A DNA stretch of 6,067 nt from an uncultured Intrasporangium sp. (GTDB lineage Bacteria > Actinomycetota > Actinomycetes > Actinomycetales > Dermatophilaceae): assembly GCA_937873285.1 (NCBI GenBank), contig CALMNV010000333.1:1-6067 (forward strand). Reading direction: 5' to 3'. How positions within the stretch are numbered: position 1 is the first letter of the stretch; each line of letters opens with the position of its first letter. Shown piece by piece: positions 1-4,930 of this stretch. The notes below the pieces were generated by a model, which saw only the letters and a list, made by a program, of their open reading frames with translations, did no database searches and was not told where the DNA came from. Made by a program: the position numbers and the translations under genes.

Positions 1-2
1 TG

Positions 3-131
3 ATGCCCAAGACGCTTGCCACCGCCACCGTCGACCGGCTGCTGCACCACGCCCACGTCTGCCAGACCAGCGGCGACAGTGTGCGCCTCACCCAGGCACT
101 CGCCGGCCGAGGGGTGAGCCCGTTGAGCTGA
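3..131 (+). CDS. istB: IstB-like ATP-binding protein of IS21 family, C-terminal fragment
   Basis: This open frame runs in from the left edge and ends at TGA 129-131. The 42 visible residues include VDRLLHHAHV, then a Ser-Gly-Asp-Ser turn, RLTQALAGRG and the end SPLS. That is the usual C-terminus of IstB: after the AAA+ ATPase core comes a helix with a D-R-L-x-H-H-A motif and a short basic tail. IstB is the helper ATPase that works with the IstA integrase-type transposase and helps choose the target DNA. Walker motifs lie outside the window. The ATG at 3-5 is an internal methionine codon, not the start. The gene points toward the tRNA gene and is the last gene of its element. Confidence 0.82.
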   Translation: MPKTLATATVDRLLHHAHVCQTSGDSVRLTQALAGRGVSPLS

Positions 132-174
132 ACGCCTCGTCGGGGGTGGTCGCAGCCCCCTTGGGGAAATCCCA

Positions 175-243
175 TGGCCACCACCGGGCAGCTCTCGTGA
201 CCGCCAGCGGGCTGGTTTCATGACCGCCACTGGGCAGTTCTCA
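175..243 (+). repeat. Three tandem 23-bp repeats at the IS21 right end (transposase-binding type)
   Basis: Units begin at 175, 198 and 221 and are each exactly 23 bp. The shared pattern is TGRCCRCCA, then CGGG or TGGG, then a CAG/CTG core and a TCTC or TTTC tail. Units 1 and 3 are closest to each other; unit 2 differs in the middle (GGGCTGG). A short partial fourth unit begins at 244-245 (CTGGCC) and runs into the terminal CA. The 23-bp period is about two helical turns, so the same face of the DNA would be offered to repeated IstA-type molecules. Multiple end repeats are a known property of IS21; binding here is inferred. Confidence 0.75.
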
Positions 244-256
244 CTGGCCCTTGACA

Positions 257-298
257 AAAGGGCCTCCAACTGCGTTTCCGCAGTTCAAAGGCCATTTT
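257..298 (-). terminator. Intrinsic terminator of the tRNA-Pro gene, hairpin usable in both directions
   Basis: A 7-bp stem AACTGCG/CGCAGTT (268-274 with 279-285) closes a four-base loop that reads GAAA on the minus strand, a stable GNRA tetraloop. After a small internal loop the stem resumes as GGCCT/AGGCC (261-265 with 289-293). On the minus strand the hairpin is followed by CCTTTT (ending at 256), giving the U-run expected of a Rho-independent terminator just after the tRNA. On the plus strand it is followed by ATTTT (294-298), so it could also stop transcripts leaving the IS. The minus-strand T-run ends exactly where the IS begins, so it may originally have been longer. Confidence 0.72.
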
Positions 299-303
299 GC
301 GAC

Positions 304-380
<77 letters not shown>

Positions 381-390
381 CAAAGCATCA

Positions 391-405
391 GCCCCCGAGG
401 GGGGC
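391..405 (-). other. GC hairpin in the gap between the phosphoesterase gene and tRNA-Pro
   Basis: GCCCCC (391-396) pairs with GGGGGC (400-405) around a three-base loop, giving a six-pair all-GC stem. It sits 10 bp before the tRNA 5' end on the minus strand. It may be a terminator without a U-run for the phosphoesterase transcript, or part of the tRNA leader trimmed by RNase P. Nothing in the sequence decides between these. Confidence 0.4.
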
Positions 406-416
406 CGCAAACAGAG

Positions 417-446
417 ATGTTAGCGCAGGCCATGGGCATGGCCGAA
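417..446 (-). promoter_or_regulatory. Candidate promoter for tRNA-Pro
   Basis: On the minus strand a -10-like hexamer TAACAT (422-417, fits TAnnnT) lies about 37 bp before the tRNA 5' end. TTCGGC (446-441), a weak match to TTGACA (TT and one further base), lies 18 bp further upstream. The -10 element is one of few AT-rich hexamers in this GC-rich stretch. Expected transcription start is near 410, giving a roughly 30-nt leader that contains the 391-405 hairpin. Inferred from sequence only. Confidence 0.35.
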
Positions 447-464
447 TCGGCCCAGCCGGCGCCC

Positions 465-1397
465 TCATCCCCGCGGCACGAGGGTGAGCAGGGTCGCCTC
501 CGGCCGGCAGGCGAGCCGCACCGGCGCGGTGGGCGCGGTGCCGAGCCCCGCGGAGACCTCCAGCCATGCGGCGTCCTCCGGAGCCGCGGACGACGGGGCG
601 GACCCGGCCCCAGGCCACCACCTCGACACGCCCTTGACCCGGGAGGTGTCGAGGTCGCAGTTGGTGACCAGCGCGCCGTAGCCGGGCACGCACACCTGCC
701 CGCCGTGGGTGTGGCCGGCGATGAGCAGGCGCGCGCCGTCCGCGGCATACGCGTCGAGGACCCGCTGGTAGGGAGCGTGGGTGACCCCGACCAGCAGCGC
801 CGCCCCGTCGCTGGCCGGCCCCCGCACGCGGTCGAGCCGGTCCCGGCCCAGATGCGGGTCGTCGACCCCCAGGAACTCCAGCTCCACGCCGCGGACGGTG
901 AGGCGGTCCCGGCGGTTCGTCAGGTCCCGCCACCCCTGGGCGCGCAGCCCGCGGACCAGCTCCTCGGTCGGGAGCCGCCGGCTGGTGCTGACCGGCTTGG
1001 GGGAGGGCCGCCCGAGATATCCGAAGGGGTTCTTCAGCTGCGGCCCGAAGTAGTCGTTCGAGCCCAGCACGAAGACCCCGGGCTTGGCGAGCAGCGGGCC
1101 GAAGGCGTCGAGGGCGGCCGGCACCGCGTCGACTCCGGCGATGTTGTCGCCGGTGTTCACCACGAGGTCGGGGTCGAGGTCCGCGAGCGCACGCACCCAG
1201 CTCGCCTTGCGGCGCTGACGGGGGAGCAGGTGCAGGTCCGACAGGTGGAGCACCCGCAGCGACGGCGCGCCCGCGGGAAGCACCGGCACCGTGAAGCGGC
1301 GCAAGGTGAAGGCGTTGCGCTCGATCAGAGACGCCCAGCCGAGCACCCCCAGCCCGGCGGCACCGAGACCGATCGTCGTGGTGGTGGCGGGATGCAT
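465..1397 (-). CDS. Membrane-anchored metallophosphoesterase (Rv3683 / YkuE-like)
   Basis: The 310-residue protein is predicted to hydrolyse phosphoesters with a two-metal centre; the substrate is unknown. Metal-site motifs occur in the usual order: D-x-H at 54-56 (in HLSDLHLL), GDN 83-85, GSND 112-115 in place of the common GNHD/E, His207 in VTHAP, and GHTHGGQ 228-234. Residues 8-23 are hydrophobic and form a single membrane segment or signal anchor, so the catalytic domain probably faces outward, as in YkuE-type enzymes. I chose the start at 1397: AAGGA at 1406-1410 lies 8 nt upstream of this ATG. The alternative ATG at 1406 overlaps that site, and an open extension of over 100 residues further upstream is the antisense of yqeY. 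Length agrees with the mycobacterial homologue (about 320 aa). It is divergent from yqeY and precedes tRNA-Pro on the same strand. Confidence 0.88.
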   Translation of the reverse strand: MHPATTTTIGLGAAGLGVLGWASLIERNAFTLRRFTVPVLPAGAPSLRVLHLSDLHLLPRQRRKASWVRALADLDPDLVVNTGDNIAGVDAVPAALDAFGPLLAKPGVFVLGSNDYFGPQLKNPFGYLGRPSPKPVSTSRRLPTEELVRGLRAQGWRDLTNRRDRLTVRGVELEFLGVDDPHLGRDRLDRVRGPASDGAALLVGVTHAPYQRVLDAYAADGARLLIAGHTHGGQVCVPGYGALVTNCDLDTSRVKGVSRWWPGAGSAPSSAAPEDAAWLEVSAGLGTAPTAPVRLACRPEATLLTLVPRG

Positions 1398-1405
1398 GGG
1401 CGACA

Positions 1406-1410
1406 TCCTT
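1406..1410 (-). promoter_or_regulatory. Ribosome binding site deciding the phosphoesterase start
   Basis: AAGGA on the minus strand, with 8 nt between it and the ATG at 1397-1395. It would touch the alternative ATG at 1406 directly, leaving no spacer, so it favours the downstream start and a protein beginning Met-His-Pro-Ala. Confidence 0.6.
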
Positions 1411-1491
1411 GCATCGACGCGGCGCGCGCTCGCCTCGACGGAGCCCCCCGGCGGTGGTCGGGCCGCCTCCGCCACCTGCAACACTGCCCAC

Positions 1492-1950
1492 ATGGGCGCC
1501 CTCAAGGACCAGCTGCAGGCAGACCTGACCGCCGCCATGCGCGCTCGCGACAGCGTGCGCTCCGGCTCGCTGCGCATGGCCCTCGCCGCCGTCACCACCG
1601 AGGAGGTCGCCGGCACGCGGCACCGCGAGCTCACCGACGACGACGTGCTCACGGTGATCGCCCGCGAGGCCAAGAAGCGGAAGGAGGCGGCGACGGCATA
1701 CCTCGACGCGGACCGCCCGGAGCTGGCCGCCAAGGAGGAGGCGGAGCTCGCGGTCCTCGAGGCCTACCTGCCTCGCCAGCTCTCCGACGACGAGCTCGAG
1801 GCCACCGTCCGGGCGGCGGTGCGCGAGTCGGGCGCAGCCGGTATGCCGCAGCTGGGCCTGGCGATGAAGGCCGCGCGGCAGGCGGTCGCCGGCCGCGCAG
1901 ACGGCGCTCGGGTGGCCGCCCTCGTCAGGGGCATCCTCGCCGGGTCCTAG
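1492..1950 (+). CDS. yqeY: GatB/YqeY-domain protein
   Basis: The 152-residue protein is full length for the stand-alone YqeY family (about 150 aa). Family features are visible: an N-terminal helix with LKDQLQADLTAAMRARD (4-20), the stretch ELTDDDVLTVIAREAKKRKEAA (46-67), then a Glu-rich helix leading to EAYLPRQLSDDEL (90-102), and a C-terminal GRADGARVAALVRG segment (134-147). YqeY resembles the tail domain of the GatB subunit of tRNA-dependent amidotransferase, which contacts tRNA. The stand-alone protein has no settled function, though tRNA binding is often supposed. No Shine-Dalgarno sequence precedes the ATG, and the upstream open extension overlaps the divergent phosphoesterase gene, so a leaderless message is possible. 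It converges with ponA2, with 17 bp between stop codons. Confidence 0.9.
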   Translation: MGALKDQLQADLTAAMRARDSVRSGSLRMALAAVTTEEVAGTRHRELTDDDVLTVIAREAKKRKEAATAYLDADRPELAAKEEAELAVLEAYLPRQLSDDELEATVRAAVRESGAAGMPQLGLAMKAARQAVAGRADGARVAALVRGILAGS

Positions 1951-1978
1951 CCGGTCCTAGCCGGCTCCTAGCCGGAGC
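1941..1978. repeat. Short tandem repeats and hairpins between yqeY and ponA2 stop codons
   Basis: The unit CGGTCCTAGC or a close variant occurs three times in a row: CGGGTCCTAG, CCGGTCCTAG, then CCGGCTCCTAG. Each copy contains CTAG, which holds a TAG on both strands. The first copy supplies the yqeY stop (1948-1950) and the third supplies the ponA2 stop (1968-1970, minus strand). CCGGCT/AGCCGG (1961-1966 with 1970-1975) can form a 6-bp hairpin, and GCTCC/GGAGC (1964-1968 with 1974-1978) an alternative one. There is no T-run, so any terminator function is only suggested. Confidence 0.6.
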
Positions 1979-4268
1979 GGCCGCGGGAGACGACGATCGA
2001 CACGAGGCTGCCGCTCGGCGCCCGCCCGGCCGGGATGGTCGCAGCGACCCGCCCGGAGCGGACCGCGGAGCGCATCGTGCCGGCGACGTTCGTCGTGAAG
2101 CCCGCAGCCTCGAGGGTGGCGGTCGCCTCGGGCACGGTCATGCCGGTCACCCGTGGCACCGTCGACTCCCCGGCCGAGGCGGTGAACCTCGGAGGCGGCT
2201 CGGTGAAGGGCACCGGCGGCGTCCCGGCGAGGGCGCGGTCCATGATGCCCCTCCAGATCGGGGCCGCGATGGCCGCGCCGTGCATCACGGGGTAGAACTG
2301 CCCGCCCACGGTGACGTCCTTCATCAGCCGGGTGTTGCCGTCGTCGGGGGTGCCGACCCACACGGAGGTGACGAGGTCGGGGGTGTAGCCGACGAACCAC
2401 GACTCGTTGTTCCTGTCGGCGGTGCCGGTCTTGCCGGCCGACGGGCGGGCGCCGTTGTCGAGCTGGTTGCGGCGCCCGGACCCGTCGGTCATGTTGTACT
2501 CGAGGAACTTGTCGGTGGCGCGCACCACGTCGGGGTCGACGACCTGCTCGCAGGCCGCCTGCGGGAGCGCGACGTCCTTGCCGTTGCGCACGATCCGCGT
2601 CACGGCCACGACCGGGCAGCGCTTCCCCTCGGACGCGAGCGTCGAGTAGGCGCCGGCCACGCCCTGCGGCGAGACCTCGGTCGCCCCCAGGATGTAGGCC
2701 GGGGCGTAGCTGGGGATCGGCCCGCCGTCAGCCCGGTGCAGCCCCAGCCGCATGACGGTGTCGCGCACCTTGCAGCCACCGAGCTGCTGCGCCAGGGCGA
2801 CGAAGGCGGTGTTCGTCGAGAGCGCCGTCGCCTGCATCAGGCTGATCTTGCCGCCCTTGAACGGGGTGTCGTTGAGCACCGTCCACTTGCTGCCCGGCCC
2901 ACACCCCCCGGGGAACTCGCTGGGCAGATAGGTGGCCGGCTTGTCGCCTGCCGCCTTGGCGGTGACGGACGCCGTGGTGGTCATCCCCGCCTCCATGGCG
3001 GTCACGAGCGCGAAGGCCTTGCCGGTCGAGCCGAACTGGAAGCCGCCCGACCCGCCGTACTTGGTGTCCAGGGCCCAGTTCACCCCCGTCTTGCCGAGCA
3101 CCTGCTTGTCGACGGTGTACTGGGTGTTCTGCGCGAAGGCGAGCACCTTGCCGGTGCCCGGCTGGGTGACGTATGCCGCCGAGCCGACCCCGGAGGGGTC
3201 GCCGATGGGCACCAGGCGGGTCACCTCCTCCTGCGCGATCCGCTGGACCCGCGGGTCGAGCGTCGTCGTCACGGTGATCCCGCCACGGTGCAGCACCCGG
3301 AGGCGCTCCTCCCGGGTCTTGCCCAGCTCCGGCATGCCGGCGATGTAGTTGATGATGAAGTCGCACCAGTACGGATACGGCGACGCGACGCAGGTGCTCT
3401 TCGGCTGGGAGACCTTGAGGTCCTGCTTGAGGGTGCGCGCCTTGGCCGCGGTCCACTGCTTGTCGCTGATCCGGCCGAGCTCGCGCATCCGGTCCAGGAC
3501 GACGTTGCGCCGCGCGACCGCCCGCTCGGGGAAGTTCACCGGGTCGGTCGTGCCCGGGTTCTGGGTGAGCCCGGCCAGCAGAGCCGCCTGAGAGAGGCTC
3601 AGCCTCGAGGCCGGGATGCTGAAGTAGTGCTGCGCAGCCGCCTCGACGCCGTAGGCCCGGTCGCCGTAGTAGACGATGTTGAGGTAGCCCTCGAGGATCT
3701 GGTCCTTGGTCATCTTCTTCTCGAGGGTGATCGCGTACTTCAGCTCCTTGAGCTTGCGCATGTAGTCCTTGGCCACCGCCGCCTGCGCTGCCGCCTTGTC
3801 GCCTGCGCGCAGCGCCGCGTCCTGCAGGGAGACCTTGACGAACTGCTGAGTCAGGGACGAGGCGCCCTGGCTGCCCCCGGAGCGCAGGTTGGAGATGGCC
3901 GCCCGCAGCACGCCCTGCAGGTCGACGCCGCCGTGCTCGTAGAAGCGGTGGTCCTCGATCGCGACCTGCGCCGACCGCATGATGGGCGCCACTTTCGACA
4001 GCGGCACGATCACGCGGTACTGGTCCTGCGGCGTGGCGATGACGGTCCCGTCGGCCGCGAGGATGCGCGACTGCTGAGCCAGCGGGCTGCTCGTGAACTC
4101 GCTCGGCAGCTCGTTGAAGACGTCCACCCCGCTGCGGGCGAGCGCCCCGGTGGCGCCGACGGCAGGCAGGAACAGGCCGGCGAGGAGCAGCCCGAGCACC
4201 AGCGCCGAGGCGAGAAAGGCGCCGAGCAGGCTGACGATCCCGCCCAGGGAGGTCGTGCGAGAGGACAT
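1968..4268 (-). CDS. ponA2: Class A penicillin-binding protein, PonA2-like, with PASTA domain
   Basis: This 766-residue bifunctional enzyme polymerises lipid II and cross-links peptidoglycan outside the membrane. Residues 9-36 are a transmembrane anchor. The glycosyltransferase-51 domain (about 60-280) shows EDHRFYEHGGVD with likely catalytic Glu105, GASSLTQQ (135-142), RKLKELKYAITLEKK (171-185) and EGYLNIVYYG (193-202). The transpeptidase domain has SxxK at Ser414-Lys417 (GSTGK), SxN at 484-486 and KTGT at 613-616. One PASTA domain (about 703-763) ends the protein, as in mycobacterial PonA2. Extracytoplasmic cysteines include Cys293 and Cys302, which could form a disulfide. An in-frame TGA eight codons upstream and no other start codon between fix the start at 4268. 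No Shine-Dalgarno is present. It is divergent from whiB, in the same relation as ponA2 and whiB4 in mycobacteria. Confidence 0.95.
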   Translation of the reverse strand: MSSRTTSLGGIVSLLGAFLASALVLGLLLAGLFLPAVGATGALARSGVDVFNELPSEFTSSPLAQQSRILAADGTVIATPQDQYRVIVPLSKVAPIMRSAQVAIEDHRFYEHGGVDLQGVLRAAISNLRSGGSQGASSLTQQFVKVSLQDAALRAGDKAAAQAAVAKDYMRKLKELKYAITLEKKMTKDQILEGYLNIVYYGDRAYGVEAAAQHYFSIPASRLSLSQAALLAGLTQNPGTTDPVNFPERAVARRNVVLDRMRELGRISDKQWTAAKARTLKQDLKVSQPKSTCVASPYPYWCDFIINYIAGMPELGKTREERLRVLHRGGITVTTTLDPRVQRIAQEEVTRLVPIGDPSGVGSAAYVTQPGTGKVLAFAQNTQYTVDKQVLGKTGVNWALDTKYGGSGGFQFGSTGKAFALVTAMEAGMTTTASVTAKAAGDKPATYLPSEFPGGCGPGSKWTVLNDTPFKGGKISLMQATALSTNTAFVALAQQLGGCKVRDTVMRLGLHRADGGPIPSYAPAYILGATEVSPQGVAGAYSTLASEGKRCPVVAVTRIVRNGKDVALPQAACEQVVDPDVVRATDKFLEYNMTDGSGRRNQLDNGARPSAGKTGTADRNNESWFVGYTPDLVTSVWVGTPDDGNTRLMKDVTVGGQFYPVMHGAAIAAPIWRGIMDRALAGTPPVPFTEPPPRFTASAGESTVPRVTGMTVPEATATLEAAGFTTNVAGTMRSAVRSGRVAATIPAGRAPSGSLVSIVVSRGRSG

Positions 4269-4275
4269 GCGCTCA

Positions 4276-4281
4276 AGGGTA
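4276..4281 (-). promoter_or_regulatory. -10 element for a likely leaderless ponA2 message
   Basis: On the minus strand the hexamer TACCCT (fits TAnnnT) is followed by exactly 7 nt and then the ATG. That puts the expected transcription start on or next to the A of the start codon. The lack of any Shine-Dalgarno sequence before this ATG agrees with leaderless translation, which is common in actinobacteria. No convincing -35 hexamer is seen; the region that should hold it is the edge of the GGGAG tandem repeats. Confidence 0.45.
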
Positions 4282-4303
4282 ACCGCTCGTCAGCCACGGT
4301 CCC

Positions 4304-4345
4304 GGGAGCCGCCGGGAGCCGCCGGGAGGGCGCCGGGAGGGCGCC
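4304..4345. repeat. Two adjoining pairs of short tandem repeats upstream of ponA2
   Basis: GGGAGCCGCC occurs twice (4304-4313, 4314-4323), followed by GGGAGGGCGCC twice (4324-4334, 4335-4345). All four units share GGGAG and end in CGCC or CCGCC. The block starts 36 bp upstream of the ponA2 start codon, so it covers the -35 side of that promoter. It may be slippage-prone filler or a protein-binding array. Confidence 0.6.
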
Positions 4346-4381
4346 GGAAGGCGGCGGCGACGGCGCCTGCGCATCCCAAGG

Positions 4382-4415
4382 TAAAGGGATGGTCAAGAGC
4401 CCTTAAAGGAATGGT
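4382..4415 (+). repeat. Direct repeat TAAAGGRATGGT, two copies 22 bp apart
   Basis: TAAAGGGATGGT (4382-4393) and TAAAGGAATGGT (4404-4415) match at 11 of 12 bases, and their starts are 22 bp apart, about two helical turns. A weaker third copy ends in AGAATGGT (4435-4442). This is the pattern of a dimeric or cooperative regulator site upstream of whiB. No regulator is identified. Confidence 0.5.
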
Positions 4416-4445
4416 GTCTAGTCACCCCACCTGAAGAATGGTCCA

Positions 4446-4461
4446 TCCGGTCTATACCGGA
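4446..4461. promoter_or_regulatory. 16-bp perfect inverted repeat, candidate operator upstream of whiB
   Basis: TCCGGT-CTAT-ACCGGA has 6-bp arms without mismatch around a 4-bp centre. It lies 114 bp before the whiB start codon and overlaps the -10-like hexamer TATACC, so a bound protein could block polymerase. Too short an RNA stem and no T-run argue against a terminator. Confidence 0.45.
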
Positions 4462-4523
4462 GCCAACTGTCCGACTTCTAGGTTTTGGTCATGGTCCGGT
4501 GGGGCCAGGGTAAAACGGCCGGG

Positions 4524-4552
4524 GGCGGCCATGTGGTGGCACGCCGGCCGCC
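4524..4552 (+). other. GC hairpin in the whiB leader
   Basis: GGCGGCC (4524-4530) can pair with GGCCGCC (4546-4552), leaving a 15-nt loop. A competing hairpin GGCCG/CGGCC (4517-4521 with 4526-4530) shares one arm. Both end about 10 nt before the ribosome binding site at 4563. They may tune whiB translation, or may be a chance effect of high GC. Confidence 0.3.
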
Positions 4553-4562
4553 GGACAGGGTA

Positions 4563-4569
4563 GGGGGAG
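4563..4569 (+). promoter_or_regulatory. Strong ribosome binding site of whiB
   Basis: GGGGGAG with 5 nt before the ATG at 4575. It decides the start: the open frame extends 30 codons further upstream to another ATG at 4485, but that one has no such site and the extension has no family match. Confidence 0.75.
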
Positions 4570-4574
4570 CAACA

Positions 4575-4883
4575 ATGAGCATCTCAGCAGTGACAGTGGA
4601 TCCGTGGGCGGACGAGTGGGCCTCGCAGGCCATGTGCACGGGGCAGGACCCGGACGCACTGTTTGTCCGGGGCAAGGCCCAGCACGACGCCAAGGCCATC
4701 TGCAAGACGTGTCCGGTCATGGCCCAGTGCCTTGCGGAGGCGCTGGACAACCGGACCGAGTTCGGCGTCTGGGGGGGAATGACGGAGCGTGAGCGGCGGG
4801 CTCTGCTGCGCAAGCGGCCGGACATCACGTCGTGGAAGTTCGCGCTTCGGGAGGGAATGGCCGCCTCGGCTCGCAAGGGCTGA
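4575..4883 (+). CDS. whiB4: WhiB-family iron-sulfur redox regulator, WhiB4-like
   Basis: The 102-residue cytoplasmic protein should bind a [4Fe-4S] cluster through Cys21, Cys43, Cys46 and Cys52, spaced C-x21-C-x2-C-x5-C, the same spacing I recall for mycobacterial WhiB4. The WhiB turn GVWGG (64-68) follows, then the basic stretch ERERRALLRKRP (71-82) that contacts DNA, and a tail TSWKFALREG typical of this subgroup. WhiB proteins sense oxygen, nitric oxide or redox state and act on transcription, often together with the housekeeping sigma factor. Gene symbol rests on motif spacing and on its place between ponA2 and the ArsA-like ATPase, with the same relative strands as whiB4 in M. tuberculosis. 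A long, structured upstream region suggests regulated expression. A strong hairpin follows the stop. Confidence 0.93.
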   Translation: MSISAVTVDPWADEWASQAMCTGQDPDALFVRGKAQHDAKAICKTCPVMAQCLAEALDNRTEFGVWGGMTERERRALLRKRPDITSWKFALREGMAASARKG

Positions 4884-4896
4884 GCGGCTGGGAGCG

Positions 4897-4930
4897 GGCG
4901 GGGGTGGTGGCTGCGGCCGCCGCCCCCGCT
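4897..4930 (+). terminator. Long GC hairpin after whiB, probable terminator without U-run
   Basis: GCGGGGGTGGTGGC (4898-4911) pairs with GCCGCCGCCCCCGC (4916-4929) around the tetraloop TGCG, giving 14 pairs; a G-U at 4897/4930 can extend it. Two of the pairs are G-U in the plus-strand RNA but would be A-C mismatches in minus-strand RNA, so the fold favours the whiB transcript. It begins 14 nt after the whiB stop. No U-tract follows, a form often seen in high-GC actinobacteria. Confidence 0.6.

Larger units (their letters stand above)
1..256 (+). mobile_element. Right end of an IS21-family insertion sequence (truncated by window edge)
   Basis: The segment holds the 3' end of an IstB-type gene followed by about 125 bp of non-coding DNA ending in three tandem 23-bp repeats and the terminal sequence CTGGCCCTTGACA (244-256). 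IS21 elements are known to carry several repeats inside each end that bind the IstA transposase, and their tips read TG...CA; the 3' CA here is at 255-256. A G5/C5 inverted repeat (142-146 with 156-160) lies just after the istB stop and could end its transcript. The other end and istA lie to the left of the window, so whether the element is complete cannot be judged. The exact right boundary is inferred from the repeat pattern and from the start of the tRNA terminator at 257; it could be off by a few bases. Confidence 0.8.
4269..4574. promoter_or_regulatory. Divergent ponA2-whiB intergenic region (306 bp), structured, no gene seen
   Basis: No convincing coding region was found here. On the ponA2 side are the -10 element and the GGGAG repeats. 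From about 4380 base composition shifts to markedly more A/T than the flanking genes, as expected for promoter DNA. This half holds a direct repeat TAAAGGRATGGT (4382-4393 and 4404-4415), two near or perfect palindromes (4413-4426 and 4446-4461), and two more ATGGTCC boxes (4438-4444, 4491-4497). Possible -10 hexamers for whiB are TATACC (4453-4458) and TAGGTT (4479-4484), but neither has a good -35 partner at normal spacing. From 4507 to the start codon the sequence is GC-rich leader with potential hairpins. Confidence 0.55.

Noticed and set aside
1291..1491. Upstream extension of yqeY by 67 codons
   Set aside because: It overlaps the 5' end of the divergent phosphoesterase gene and does not resemble YqeY, whose normal N-terminus begins at 1492.
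1457..1491. Leaderless promoter for yqeY with -10-like AACACT (1480-1485)
   Set aside because: The spacing to the ATG fits, but the hexamer is a weak match to TAnnnT and no -35 is visible; kept only as a remark.
1398..1733. N-terminal extension of the phosphoesterase by 112 residues
   Set aside because: The extension is antisense to yqeY, is Ser/Arg/Ala-rich, and has no family match; an RBS and a membrane anchor support the start at 1397.
4408..4433. GGAAT at 4408-4412 as a SigH/SigR-type (oxidative stress) -35 element for whiB
   Set aside because: The required GTT is absent at 17-20 bp downstream, so there is no matching -10.
4478..4876. Minus-strand open frame of 132 codons across whiB
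   Set aside because: It is antisense to a clear WhiB gene, has no ribosome binding site and no recognisable domain.
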